A stretch of 64,000 nucleotides of DNA from Plazaster borealis. Lineage: Eukaryota > Echinodermata > Asteroidea > Forcipulatida > Labidiasteridae. The stretch spans positions 12,506,501 through 12,570,500 of the forward strand of contig CM037462.1 of assembly GCA_021014325.1 (NCBI GenBank). Direction: 5' to 3'. Below are positions 30,440 to 43,800 of this stretch, one piece after another (position 1 is the first letter of the stretch; each line of letters opens with the position of its first letter). Both the position numbers and the translations under genes were made by a program. The notes beneath the pieces were generated by a model. That model ran no database searches. It saw nothing but the letters and a program-made list of their open reading frames with translations, and was not told where the DNA came from.

Positions 30440-32560
30440 AGAATTTATTCACAGCTTATCCGGCACTTAAAAAATGTTTTGAAAATTCGACATCTGGGTC
30501 AAACAAGTTATGGATCTACACGGTTTTCGGCTGTGCAAAAAAGATGAACCGGGATCCCACGAAGACACTTTCTGTGTGGCAAAAAGCTCAAATCTCAAAG
30601 CTGAGTGAATTAGCCGCTGAATTAGACGGTTTTCGGCTGTGCAAAAAAAATAATAATGATAATAATATTACGGTGCCCATTTCTCTTACTGCCCTCACAC
30701 GTATCGCTCTTTGTTGGATCCTAATCTATCTTTTTTAGTACAGCCGATAACCGTATAAAAGCATAACTTGTTTGACCCAAATATTAAAATATGTACAAGG
30801 CCTTGTAGATATTTTTAATATGTCTAATTTTCAAAACATTTTTTAAGCGCCTGATCTCCGCGAATACTTTTAGGGGCATCCTCGACGGTGCTGCTGGTGC
30901 AAACTAGAACTCTGTAACTAATTTATTCGAGGAGAAATGGGTGTTCTTTATAGGCAGAGAAAGTGGCGTCGCTTTTTGGCGAAAAATTGCTAATTCACCC
31001 AGTTTTGAGAATGAAGCTTTTTCCCACACAGAAACGCTCTTTGTTGGATCCTAATCTATCTTTTTTTGTATAGCCGAAAGCCGTAAAAAAGCATAACTTG
31101 TTTGACTCAAATATTAAAATATCTACAATATCTAGTCTTGTAGACATAAATCGCCACAGTTAAAGTAACATACCGCCCTAACACGGGCCCTCTCCGCGAA
31201 TACTTTTAGGGGCATCCTCGACGGTGCTGCGTGTGCAAACTAAAACTCTGTAATTCACAGAGTTTTGAGAATGGAGCTTTTTCCCACACAGAAACGCTCT
31301 TTGTTGGATCCTAATTTATCTTTTTTTTGTACAGCCGAAAACCGTATAAAAGCATGATTGACCCAAATATTAAAATATCTACAAGGCTGTAAGCCTTGTA
31401 GACATTATATCGCCACCGTTAAAGTTACATACCGCCCTCACACGTATCCGCTAGACATAAAATGACCACCGTTAAAGTAACATACCGCCCTCACACGAGT
31501 CAACTGCACATAAATCTCAACCTTTAAAGATTATCATTAGTGGCGCCGTAATAATATTACCGTGCCCATTTCTCTTTGTCTAATTATAAAACATTTTTTA
31601 AGCGCCGGATCTCCGCAAATACTATTAGGGGGCATCCTCGACGGTGCTGCTGGTGCAAACTGGTACTCTGTAACTAATTTATTCCAGGAGAAATGGGTGT
31701 TCTTTAGGCAGAGAAAATTGCGTGGCTTTTTGGCGAAAAATGGCTAATTCACCCAGTTTTGAGAATGGAGCTTTTTCCCACACAGAAACGCTCTTTGTTG
31801 GATCCTAATCTATTATTTGTTGTACAGCCGAAAACCGCATAACTTTTTTGACCCAAATATTAAAATATGTACAAGGCCTTGTAGATATTTTTCATAATGT
31901 CTAATTTTCAAACCTTTTTTAAGTGCCGGATCTCCGCGAATAGTTTTAGGGGCATCCTCGACGGTGCTGCTGGTGCAAACTTACTCTGTCACTAATTTAT
32001 TCGAAGAGAATTGGGTGTTCTTTGGGCAGAAAAAGTGGCGTCGCTTTTTGGCGAAAAATGGCTAATTCACCCAGTTTTGAAAACGGAGCTTTTTCCCACA
32101 CAGAAACGCTCTTTGTTTGATCCTAATCTATCTTTTTTTGTACAGCCGAAAACTTAATAAAAGCATAACTTGTTTGACCCAAATATTAAAATATGTACAA
32201 GGCCTTGTAGATATTTTTCATAATGTCTAATTTTCAAAACATTTTTTAAGTGCCGGATCTCCGCGAATAGTTTTAGGGGCATTCTCGACGGTGCTGCTGG
32301 TGCAAACTTACTCTGTCACTAATTTATTCGAAGAGAATTGGGTGTTCTTTGGGCAGAGAAAGTGGCGTCGCTTTTTGGCGAAAAATGGCTAATTCACCCA
32401 GTTTTGAGAATGGAGCTTTTTCCCACACAGAAACGCTCTTTGTTGGATCCTAATCTATCATTTTTGTACAGCCGAAAACCGTATAAAAGCATGACTTGTT
32501 AGACCCAAATATTAAAATATGTACAAGGCTATAAGCCTTGTAGAGCGAGAGAGAGACCGA
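30440..32560 (+). repeat. Satellite-like block with one inverted unit at its left end
   Basis: The landmark CGCTCTTTGTTGGATC (TTGTTTGATC in the fifth unit) starts units at 30705, 31035, 31295, 31789, 32107 and 32434, at spacings of 330, 260, 494, 318 and 327. Each unit carries ACAGCCGAAAACCG, TGACCCAAATATTAAAATAT and GGGGCATCCTCGACGGTGCT. At 30440-30620 the same unit runs in the opposite direction, so the block has inverted ends. Confidence 0.85.
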
Positions 32561-33083
32561 TGGGGAGCTAGCTGCCCATATGCGTGGTAGCGAGGCTGAA
32601 GAAAACGTGGCTGTCGATTGTGCAACACTTTCTGAAGGACATACTGCGAATGCGATATTTACGAAAGAAGACAATGTTCAACAGCAAGGCTGGAAGATAT
32701 TTTAATTCAAGAATCAATCTGTAAGTTCAAACAGAAACTATTCAATAATTTGTTTTCTTAAATTTGTAAAAAACAAAGTTCGATATCGCATCGGGCCGGG
32801 CGGCGAATTTTTTTTTTCCCAAACTTTTTTGTTATTTACCTTTTTTATATAATATTTTATTTTTTTCCAACATCCGCATTCCGATCGAAAAAAAAAATCA
32901 AAATCATAACAAAAAAAGGTCATCATAGCAATCCTGTTTGGGAAAAAAAAATTCGCGGCCGGGCGATGTGACTATCTTACATTACAATACTAGAGGAATG
33001 GAGGACTTTGCACCGATCACCGATGAGGGCGTGCAGTAACTTTAAACAAGGGAAATACGAATGAGCAAATCTCCATCTATTCT

Positions 33084-33226
33084 GAGGCCGTGTCCGTAAC
33101 GGCGACTTCGGCTAGAGCTACGGCTGTTGCTAAGGGTGTTGCTAAGGACGTCCTATACTTCAACGCATGATGACGCGGAAATCTAGCCGTAGCTCTAGCC
33201 GAAGTCGCCGTTTCGGACATGGCCTA
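33084..33226. mobile_element. Hairpin element GGCCGTGTCCG
   Basis: AGGCCGTGTCCGTAACGGCG and CGCCGTTTCGGACATGGCCT form imperfect arms that continue through CTTCGGCTAGAGCTACGGCT and its complement. The loop is about 55 bp. Confidence 0.85.
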
Positions 33227-34154
33227 AGTCTTTAATAAGTTTTCAATAGGCACATAATGCAGCCAACATGCTAAAATGTCATCTATAAATAATCTATTTC
33301 TTAACACTAGTGAAAATGTTTAATGAGAACAGACATGACAGACCATGGAGGTAAAACAGACCGAGTTTGACAGTTAATTTACCTGCGGCTTAAGTCCTGA
33401 GTAATTTTACGTAAATCATCGGCAGATGAAGAAAATTCAATTCAATTCAATTCACAGCTAGAGTTCGTGAGCTCGTCGATAGCCCGGCTATCCAGCTCGC
33501 CAGGGTTAGCCACCCCCTGCAAAAGTTTCTGAAGGGGCTATCTAGCCCGGGTATCTTGTACATCTGGGTTAGCCACCCAGCGGCGGATGAAGTTCACTGG
33601 TCCATCTACCACGAGCTAAATCAGGTAGTTGGTACTTGCATGGAGGTAGGTACTTAGTACTTGTGTTGGTAGGTTTTCCTCCTGAAACTTCCGCGGGGGA
33701 ACTTGAAGATCAGGTGAAGATCCACGAAAGATCGACGCGATTTCGGGGAAGGTTACTTTATAGTGAGTACGGTAATACAAATAGATAAAAACGAAAATTA
33801 AATAAGTTGGGTATTATTGTTTTAATATAGTCAATTAATGTTAGAGAGACGTCACAGCCCAAGTTTTTGCCAACCGAGGTTGGAAAACTATGGAAAGCCA
33901 TAAATGCAAAGCATAAGCAGATAGCCACAGTTTGTAATAATGTTACACAAATATTCAAAAATAGTGTTGAATTTGTTGGAAACAAAGCAACCAATCATGG
34001 TATGTATTTTTGGTTGATTGAAAGTTTACAGAAATGTTAAATTTGGACACAACATTTGTAACCACGATTGAATGTTTTGCTAACATTCGGCCGTCCATGC
34101 CAACCAGCGCGGTTTGTTTATCAACAAAAACCAATCCGACGCGCACCGGGCGCG

Positions 34155-34660
34155 AAAGTGTTGAGCACCGCGCGCCACTGCTGCGGTGTACATGTGCCTA
34201 GTTTTGTGCACAAAGACATAAGGAAATCATGTTCCTTTTCACTCTTTATGGAAATTAAATGTTTTCATCAACGACTTAAACGATTTCCTTTCCAGGACAT
34301 CATGATATACTAATGTAGATCACTGACCACAGATATTTGCAACTAAATAGAAACCGAATCATCATGAAAACGGTGCTTGTTTTAGGTGAGTTAGGGGAAA
34401 AGACGCGGAAACTGCATAATAGTCGACATCGGCAGAGTATTTTGTCAGAATTTCAGTATTTTACTCTGTGCTTAATTTAAAAAAATTATCAAGAATGTAG
34501 TAAATCGTCATATCATGCAGCCATGTCAGAGAAATTTCATAGATTGTCGAGGAAGACATTAAATTTCCATAAAAAGTGAAAAGGGAAACGATTTTCTCGT
34601 GTCTTTGTGCACAAAATTAGGCACAAGTACACCGCAGCAGTGGCGCGCGGCGCCCATGGC
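34155..34660. repeat. Inverted pair of 105-bp blocks
   Basis: 34155-34262 (GCACCGCGCGCCACTGCTGC ... TTTATGGAAATTAAATG) recurs in reverse complement at 34556-34660 with few changes, leaving a 290-bp spacer. Confidence 0.85.
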
Positions 34661-35605
34661 GGCGCCCAGCACTTGCGCGCCTGGATTGAAGTTTTTTTTG
34701 AAGAAAACTGTTATAGCGCCCTCAAAAGTTGAGGTATGTTTAGGGAAAACATGGCGGCGCTCGTAAAACAAAGATTGTTTTTTGTCTTGGAATGCCCATG
34801 ATAAGACCATGAAGACGTGAATACCCAACACATCAAGTGAACGATAGAATATTTAGAGGTAAATAATTCGTTTTTGAATACTTTTACTCATTGACGTGAA
34901 TAAATAACGTTCATAGGTTGACCATATTGACTAGATCATCATGACGAGTAGTCAGTAGCGCCAACAACGAACGGCAACGTGTAGCCCTGGTAGGACGTCA
35001 GTCAGTGCCACTGCACTGACGTCCTGGGTATAAAGATCCTTTACAATGCGAACAAAATTTTGAGTAACATTTTAAAATATTTTTACCTAATTTGAGAAGC
35101 TGAAACTCCATTCACTTATTCTTGGTGCCTTTAATTACACTTTTGCTGAGTTCAAAACCTATCAAATACATCCATGAATGACATTATTTCCGAAAATAAG
35201 TCCAAGTTGTGCACTGGCGCTGTGACTCCGTCGTGTTGCCGCCCGGAAGAAAAAGCGTTCAGTGTTACGGGTTAGACAGCGCCCTCTTTTGTGGACTTGG
35301 TTCCATGTCAGTTGAGGTTGTCGCAACGAATGCGTCAATTTCCATTTTATTTTCACAATAATGTCATCCAATCCAAGGATAAAATTGGCAATTCTGAATA
35401 GAGCAGGCGTAAGGTTCAGGACACAAGGAACATGTGAGTCACGTTTCAGCTTCCTCAAAAAGGTAAAAATATGATAAAAATGGTTATAAATTTTGTTGCA
35501 ATGCCTGAGGTCCTTTATACCCTGGACTCCGTCGCGTTGTATGCAACGGAGGAGTCCAACCTGGGCTAGGCAACGTGTTACTTTTAGCTAGGCCTAGTTC
35601 TAGTT

Positions 35606-35728
35606 TAGCCCACCTTGTTGAGCTGTAATGGCTCTCTTTTAACATCGGTCTACTCTTATATAACACAATGGTGAGTGTTATAAGACCGATGTTAAAAGAG
35701 AGCCATTACAGCTCAACAAGGTGGGCTA
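35606..35728. mobile_element. Near-perfect hairpin element
   Basis: Arms of about 55 bp (TAGCCCACCTTGTTGAGCTG ... and its complement) flank a loop of about 10 bp. Confidence 0.9.
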
Positions 35729-36042
35729 ATCGTAACCCTCCTCCCGACGGTCGGAACGACCGGAGGGTAACGAGTTGGATATGGCAAAAGGGTGCGAAAT
35801 GTGAAATGTGAAAAAAAATTCGAGACTTGTGACCAGATTTTTACCACTTTCAAAAATCATGACCCACATTCCAAGAACACGGATTTGATCTTGAATGTGT
35901 AATGAATCCATTCATAACAGTTAACACTCAAAACATCATTGAGAAAATATTTAGAAGAAAAAAAAGACAACAACTTACCAGAGACCGAGTGAAATGCCAA
36001 TAATACTCATTAGAGTCCTCATGTGAGTGGAGAAAAAGTTAC

Positions 36043-36720
36043 AAGTCTCTAACCTCACGTTAAAATGGTGTAAATAGCCATTGCACACGATACCCTTCTG
36101 AGGCAAAATTTGTCAACATCCAAAACGTCCGATGACATCAATCTGCAGTTCTGAGAAAAATTAGTTTGTACATTTTTGTATGGTGATGTTTTGGTTCATT
36201 ACTGGCTTTTTCAGATCGAAATTTGAAACATGACATCATTCGATTTAACAACATGGGTCTTTCTATTCCAAGTTATTGGCTTTTTTGGGCTATCCTTGGA
36301 CAATTTTGTGAAGTATTTATATCTTGTGTTCTATTTTGGTTTATCTTATTTCATTGTCTTAAATTCTCCTGTTGTTGTGTATGTATGTTTGGCATGTTCT
36401 TGCTGTATTTTTATCCGAATAAATTCAATCAATCAATCAATCAAGGAGGAATTTTTCTTCAGTCAAAATGTCAAATTCAAGGCTGTTTTGATTGAATATC
36501 GGGAATGAACCAAAACATTCTCGTACAAAAATGTGCAGACCCATTTTTCTCAGATTGTTGTCATCCGATGTTTTGGAGGATGACCAATTTTACCTTGCAA
36601 AATTTGTCATCCTCCAAAACCCGTGACAACATTCTGAGAAAAGTGGGTTTGTACATGTTTGTACGGGAATGGCAAAATACACCATTTCAACGTGAGGTAA
36701 GAAAAGAGACTTGTAATTTG
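36043..36720. mobile_element. Long inverted-repeat element
   Basis: CAAGTCTCTAACCTCACG at the left and CGTGAGGTAAGAAAAGAGAC at the right are inverted ends. Inner pairs include TGTACATTTTTGTATGG against GTACAAAAATGTGC and TTTTGGTTCATT against AATGAACCAAAA. Short AT-rich centre with (ATCA)n; no ORF of note. Confidence 0.7.
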
Positions 36721-37186
36721 TTCCCACGCACATGAGGACATTATCTAATGGAAAATGAGTATATCACAAAATTGAATTTGACATTTCCCTTCCTCTTTAA
36801 AGTAAACTTACATACTATTTATATGATTTACTAATTAGGTAGCTAGAATTAGAGTGGTACTGTGGTAGACTGCCACTCTCCGTTGCACTATGCAATGGAG
36901 AAGTCCAACCTGGGCTAGGTAGGCCTCCCTACATACAACAGTTAAAACTCCACTTAACAAAACTAATCTCTAAAACATTAACGTTAAAGATTTAGAGATG
37001 CAACTTACATTTACAACTTAGTTGGTGAGACAAATTCAAAGCTGTGTACTAGTTTAAGGGACAAGGTGAATTTTATTTTCAATTTTCCCACGTGACCCCG
37101 AACATAATATATGCCTTATTTACTAACTTGCTTGAAAGTGTGTTTTAAAAGTACTTGACTTTTTAAATTGTGTTTGGTCATTGCAG

Positions 37187-37805
37187 AGAGAATTCTGAAG
37201 TTTTGAAGAGCTTTGTGGTGCCATCCCCAACAAGTATGGTGTGGCAATTTCATGCTTCTTGCCACGGCACAAATATCACAGTAAAAGCCTGTGGCACGAA
37301 GGCTAGCCGCAATCCAGACACTTATGATAATGGAATCGTGTTCAGTGAAACCCCGATCCAAACTGAGGAGACGGTGTCGTTGTTCTTCAAAAAGACAGCA
37401 ACTCGATGGACGGGTTTGCCGCGGATTGGATTCACCAACCAAAATCCGGATCAACTTGATCCGATTACGTCACTCCCGCTAATCTATACTGAAGAGTCAT
37501 CGTTCAAAGACAAAACGTGGGTGACGCCCTTAACGAAGCAAGCGGATGAAAACCTGTTTGTAGATTATGAGTTTGATCACAATGGTGTTGTATATGTGAG
37601 GCAGCTTGGCCAACCTGATAAGAATGTTGGTCCGAGAGGAGCGGTGGATTTCAAGAAACCTGTTTGGGTCACGTTGGACTTATGTGGTTGCTACGTTGAT
37701 GTATTTAACAATGGTAATAATGTAAACATCTCGGCACTGTTTTTTTTGACAAGTCAATTTAGCCCCTGCAGCAAAACTTTCATGTTTGGAGACAATCATG
37801 TTTGA
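37187..37805 (+). CDS. NHR (Neuralized homology repeat) domain exon
   Basis: The open frame follows a good acceptor (TTGCAG at 37181-37186) and contains a full NHR: WQFHASCHGTNITV, a central FSETPIQTEETVSLFF, the diagnostic W-x-G-x-x-R-I-G-F-T-N-x-N-P, and a closing VWVTLDLCGCYVDVF strand. NHR domains mediate protein recognition in Neuralized-type E3 ligases. The ATG at 37236 has A at -3 and G at +4 and starts just before the domain. Read through, the frame ends at 37805 eighteen codons after the domain closes. Spliced at 37713 it joins the Roc exon in frame. So it may be a stand-alone NHR gene, an alternative 3' end, or the N terminus of the ROCO gene. Confidence 0.8.
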
Positions 37806-40800
37806 AGTAATTGTTTTGGAGATTGTTAGTCACTTAATTTTTAAAATCTTTGACATTGTAAACCATCAATGTAGATCTGAAGTTATGCAATTTTTGTTTT
37901 GTTTTTTTAATCATTTTTATCATATAACGTTTAATTAATGAGTAGTTAATTGTTGAACAAGAACTCTTCAGGAAAAATTGAATGAACTCGGTCTGTGTGC
38001 AGAGCCGACGTGCACAAACCAGTAAGATATTCTCATTGTACTAATTAGTGCAATTATTATACAAATTATTAAATTTTAAGATGTCCAACTTGGAGAAAAT
38101 GTTGATGTCAATGAAAACATTTAAAACAAATCAAATTTTTCAAAAATGTATCTGCTCAGACAAAATTTTCTAAGTGAAAATGGTGACGATTTGTTGTGTA
38201 TTTGTACACACAAAAAATGACATTGTCAGAACTTTTCAGTTGAAGACATTTGAGATATGTGAACTATGCAAGCTCTGTGGCTCTTTTTATAAACATGCCT
38301 AATGTCATAAGTCACATTGTCTATACTTGTACAATGTAACGTCACCATCTGTACCTATATTTCTTATAAAATAATTAGAGACTAAATTAAGTATATTTGC
38401 CTTTCAGACACCTGCAGGTACACACCCTACATAATGCAGGGATCGGATGCCAAGGAGGCGTATCGGACAGCGTTGAGGAGTGGCAGTAAGACGGTACAAC
38501 GAACTGAGTTGATGGTGGCCGGTCAAGAAGGGGTTGGAAAGACGAGTTTGATCAAGATACTCACAGGGCAAAAGTATGCACATTGGACGTTTACGAAACC
38601 ACGGCTTGGGCTTGTGGGCTCCGGCTTGGGCTCCGTCTGCCTGTTTGAAGCCCCGTGTGGAAAGCAGCCCAAGCCAAAGCCAAAGGGAAGCCATGGTTTC
38701 GAAAACGAGCATAATAATAATAATATAATAATAACTAGTTCTTATAAAGCGCATTTTACAATAACATATCAATGAGCTTTACATTAGTGCCCTTATTGGG
38801 CTGAAAAACATTCTTTTAATCTTTCTCAGCTCCCTGGGGAGTATACAGCCCCGAGCTGCCGTGGCGCTCCAAAGGCTTTTTCAAACACAATATCAACCTC
38901 TACCCTCGCAGGTACCCATTTATATCCCTGGGTGAAGAGAAGAAATTATAGTAAAGTATCTTGCTCAAGGATACAAGTGTCATAACCGGGATACGAACCC
39001 ACACCCCGATGACTTAACCACCAGAACTTGAATTCGATGCTCTAAACCGTTCGGCCATGACACCCCATAAGCAGTGTACTCGGCGAATGTTTCTCAGTTC
39101 ATCTTTTTAAGCATCTTTTTATAGTTTCAAATTGAATGCGGTTTTTCATTTATCCTCTGTTTGAATTTAATTTAATAAGATGCTACATAAAATTAAAAAC
39201 AGCAAAGTTGTGACGCTGTTTTACATCATTTACAGGAGTACATATTTTTTGTCTTATGAGAAAAGTTAGAAGGGGCAGTGGTTGAATCAAGCACCTTGAT
39301 GAACGAAAAATTCAAAGACTTTGCTGAGCGTAAAAAAAACATAAATTTTTCATTTCCCTTTTAAAAGCTTGGCAACCCAAGACCATGCATCTTTGTATTT
39401 ATCATCACCATACGCCCAGACATGGCTAGTATCGTTGATTTGTTTACTCAATTGTTTAAAGAAAAAAAGGTCCAGTAACAGTCACAATACAAAACATAAA
39501 TATTGTTTTGTTTTATAGATACGGGTACTAAGTTGACATGACCTTTACTTTAACCTGTTTAAATAAGTAGGATAAGTCAAATCTTGCAGCCATTTGAGGC
39601 CACTTGGGGCATTTTGGTAGAAGCCACTGCGGCCTTTATTGTTTGGTTTTTTAGTTGTTTTTTTTCCGAATGAAAAATATCTTAATAACTGATATCCTTG
39701 AGAAAATAGAATTAGCTGTTGCAATCTGCTTACCAACCAAAAGGACCTATGAGAAAGACTCTTCGAGAAAGACTATGCTGAAAACGTCAGGCCATTAACT
39801 ATTTTTTTGCAACTGATATCCTTTTGAACATTTTTAACAGGTATGATCCCGAGGAGCCCAGTACAAAAGGAATTACTTCATATGTAGCTAAGATTAATAA
39901 TCCATCGACTTCCTGGCCTATCTGTGGTGGAAATAAAGGTATCTACTGGATTAATACCTGTTTTGAGTGGGATGTGGTAGTTTATAGTTTGTGTCACTAA
40001 CAGCCCAAAGTCTTGGACTCAGACTGTTGTAGTATTCCTACTAGGTCCTTGCTGCTAAACATGACCAGGGGTCGATTTCACAAAACTCTTCCTAACTTAG
40101 GACTAGTCCTAGGCAATGCTAAGAGATAGGACTAGTCTTAAGTTAAGACCACTGGTCCTAACTTCAGATAAGACTAGTCTTATCTCTTTGTGAAATTGGC
40201 CCCTGTTTATAGTACTCGGTCTAGCAGAACCAAGCAAAACTTACTATGGAATAGGTGTTTTATGGGTAGGGTAGGTTAGGGCATAGGGATATCTGCTGAA
40301 TTCGTCTACAGTCTAACATTTTGGGGTGGTTGGTTTTTGTGTGTGTGCATGAACGTGTCTACCCGTTGACGCCAAGGACTTTAACAAAAAGGGGTCTGGA
40401 TAATTTGACAGACCGAGGACGTTCTCACTTTGCTTTTTATGTACTAGGCCAATGGAAATGTGGATTAAAAAAACCTCAAAACCGATGGGAGAACAAAGAG
40501 AAGTCCTCAATTTACCAGGTCAACAAATGTGTGTGTTTGTGCGTGGTTTGTAAGATAACTTTTCTTTGTGTACGTAAAGTGATCATGCTTTACATGGGGT
40601 CAGGCATACCACAGTTGAGCTGCCATTAGTGTTTGATTTTGTTAGACTGAGGAAGGATCGTAGTAAATCACCCAAGGGAGGGATTAACATGCACACATTT
40701 TTTAGAAGATTTTTATTTCTTTTGCATCTCAATGTCTCACCTCGATTTCATTCTATTTTTTTTCCAGAGATATCTAAAATAAACTCTGAGAATGATGCTA

Positions 40801-43800
40801 TCGTACTAAACATCCAGGATATATCAGGCCATGAACGATTCCTCTTAGCCAACCAGGTATAAAGCCATTTTATTCTTATCAATATGGGGATTAGGGTTGG
40901 GAAAGCAGAAAGTTTTACAGCAGTTTCTTCATTTTGTTTGCAAACCTTATTTCTTTCTTTTTTCAAGCCAATTTTGAAAGTCATTTTGTGAAGAACATTT
41001 TTTGAATACACACACACACACACAAGATGGTTTCTCTTGTCTTTTCCTTGCTATTTGGCAATCACTGATACCACTTTGTCTCTGTAAACAAGCAAGCTTG
41101 CTGATCATCCAATCCAATCCTTACTCCTTCCCATCTCAACAGGAGTAAACTTGGTTGGGGCACAACTATTGTTTGGACTCCACTTATATTCACTCCAACA
41201 GTCCCAGATCCTTCAAAATTCTGGTTCCAATTTCATAGAGCTGCTTAAGCACAAAAAAAGTAGCTAAGCACAACAAAATTATGCTTACCAGAACAAGGCT
41301 ACCAGCCAAACTACCATGTCTTATGTACAATTAATGACTGGTATCCTGCTCATTTCTGCTTAGCAGAAAATTGTTAAGCAAAATTATCTGCTTAAGCAGC
41401 TCTATGAAATTGGGCCCTGGTCTGACGTTGTAGGATTTAGGACTGAGAACCCCAAAAATAAATTGTATGTCATTGGAAAAGGCAGGCCTGATACTCCACG
41501 GTGGCAAGGGAGGCAACTGCCTCCATGTCCCTGGTCATTGCCTTGGTGCCCCTTGAAATGCTCCAGTCCACATTTACATTTCCCTCATTGAGGTTCCCTT
41601 AAAACTGCCTTGCCCTTACAAGAACGATAATCAGCCCTGAATGGGCAGCATACCAATTTTATCGAGGCTTTTGCCTCCATGTCCCTGTTCATTGCCTTGG
41701 TGCCCCTTGAAATGCTCCAGTCCACATTTACATTTCCCTCATTCAGGTACCCTAAAAACTGCCTTGCCCTTACAAGAACGATAATCAGCCCTGAACGGGC
41801 AGCATACCAATTTTATCTAGGTTCAAACATTTTAAAGGATATGGGAGGATCTCTAGTCAAAGACACTAAGGGGTTAGAGTTACATTGCAATTGGAAAGTT
41901 AATCTGAAATACTTAAACTATAGGATTTTTTAGGGTGCCTTTCGACATTTTGTCAAATTTTTGTTTTGTTTTAAATACTTGCAGCTCGTTCCCTCAAATG
42001 GAGAAATCATCCTTTTGGTTTTCAATCTGATGCATGATTTAGACAAACGACCTGGTGGATCAGATGAAAAGGTGTGTCCAATGTATTGCTACTGTTGTGT
42101 AAGAGTTATCTATGCAATACTTCAAACCCACACTCCAATGACTCGGCAATCAAGCTTAAGAAAACATTAGCGGGGAACCAGTCAAAAGCAAAACACATTG
42201 CATTGCAATTTGGCTGGTAACCTGGCTCTGCTATTAAGCAATTTCTTTCTGTGCTCAGCAATTTGTTGTGCTAACAGCTTGTTTGCATTTGGCCCTGAAT
42301 TTGAATCCACTTGGCCATAACTTTCTTTATTTTTCTGTTACATCTATTGTATACTTTACATCTAATTGTACTTTCCTGAGTCCTGTGGAAAAAAATCCAC
42401 AGGAGTCAGGAAAGTACTGAATATATAGTTCTTAACAGTCACACATCAGTGTATGGGTAAACATAAATAACATTATTTTTCCCTGATGCAAATTTGTGAT
42501 TAGGGTACAAGTCCATGTGATGATCTTACCTTGTTAGACTTGCTGGATTTCTGGATGCGTTCATTCACGAAGGGACTGCACTCAACGCCATCAACAGGGA
42601 CGAAATCACCGCAGATCATCATAATCGGTAGCCATAGGAACAGCCTGGGAAAAGATGAGATTGAACGTCAATCACTTGTGAGTTAAAAATGAGTTGAGTA
42701 ATGGGCGACTTTAGAACACGAGGTGGAGCTCACAACTAGTTGAACAGTTTTAGCCTTTTAACTCTTTCGTTGCCAAGGTTGTACGATCTATTTTATTTAT
42801 TCTGAAAGTGCCATTATCGTACATATACAAAACAATTTTATGTTCTCAAAAAGTGTCATCAATCTTACAGGTACAACCCATAATAAACATGTTATCACGA
42901 GAGGGCATTATCACTCAGAAATTATATTGACTTTGGGATGTACCAACATGACAGCAAAATACATTTTGTTTGGTGAGAAAGACTTTTTTTTTTTTGCAGA
43001 ATTTTGAAAAACCTCAACAAGCTGGGCACTGAAAGAGTTGAAAGGGGAAGTTCAATATTTACTATTAACATTGCAAAATAATAAACAATTTGATATCAAA
43101 TCCGGAATCACAAACATCCTGTACCAGAGTCCCAGTCCGAGACATCAAAAATGTGACTCAAGTGTGAGTCCGAGTCGCGAGTCGTGCAACACCGGCTGTC
43201 ACCTAATATATTTTGGAATCTGATCATCCCTCCAAAAAAGGTAAAAGAAACTAAAACATTAAGCTTCTTCACTTTGACAAAAACAAAGATGAAGTGGATG
43301 TGTGAAGATCTGGTGCCAAGTCACAACCCCCCCTCGCAACTCTAATATAACAGCTCTTTGTTCATTAACAGGTTGAAAAGAAGTTTGCAAGAGTCAAGAC
43401 AGCTTTTATGGAGGCTCCATACCACCACCATGTTGTAGCTCGATACTATGCCATTGAGTGCAGTCTGGAAGATCCTAATAACACTGAGGTATTGGATCAC
43501 TGTGAATCATGTAAAAATATCTTTAAAAAATTTTTTTTAAACAAATCTTTTATGAGAGATCGCCTATCATCACAAGGCCGGACGGCCACTTCAAGGTGCG
43601 GGCTACTCTTAACTGATATGGGCTATCGAACCAAATCAACTGCCACTAGAGGCATGTTGTCACCTACTCCTGGGGCTGAAACAAGGTTACACCCTTCACA
43701 GTCCGTCAGGATGTAGGCATGGGTATCATCCAATCGGAGCCTGGCTGGTAGAGCAGAATGCATTACCTACCCAATTTCTCTGAAGCAATTATGGTTAAGT

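Larger units (their letters stand above)
32561..37186. other. Upstream region of the NHR/ROCO gene, no exon recognised
   Basis: Holds the hairpin and inverted-repeat elements listed separately. Any 5' exon of the NHR/ROCO gene should end in phase 2 here. None could be picked out by motif. Confidence 0.5.

Noticed and set aside
34068..34831. Frames across the GC-rich inverted blocks as genes
   Set aside because: Both strands are open only because of the inverted duplication; no domain is recognised.
37116..37454. Minus-strand frame opposite the NHR exon
   Set aside because: Shadow of the NHR coding strand; it has no splice or domain support.
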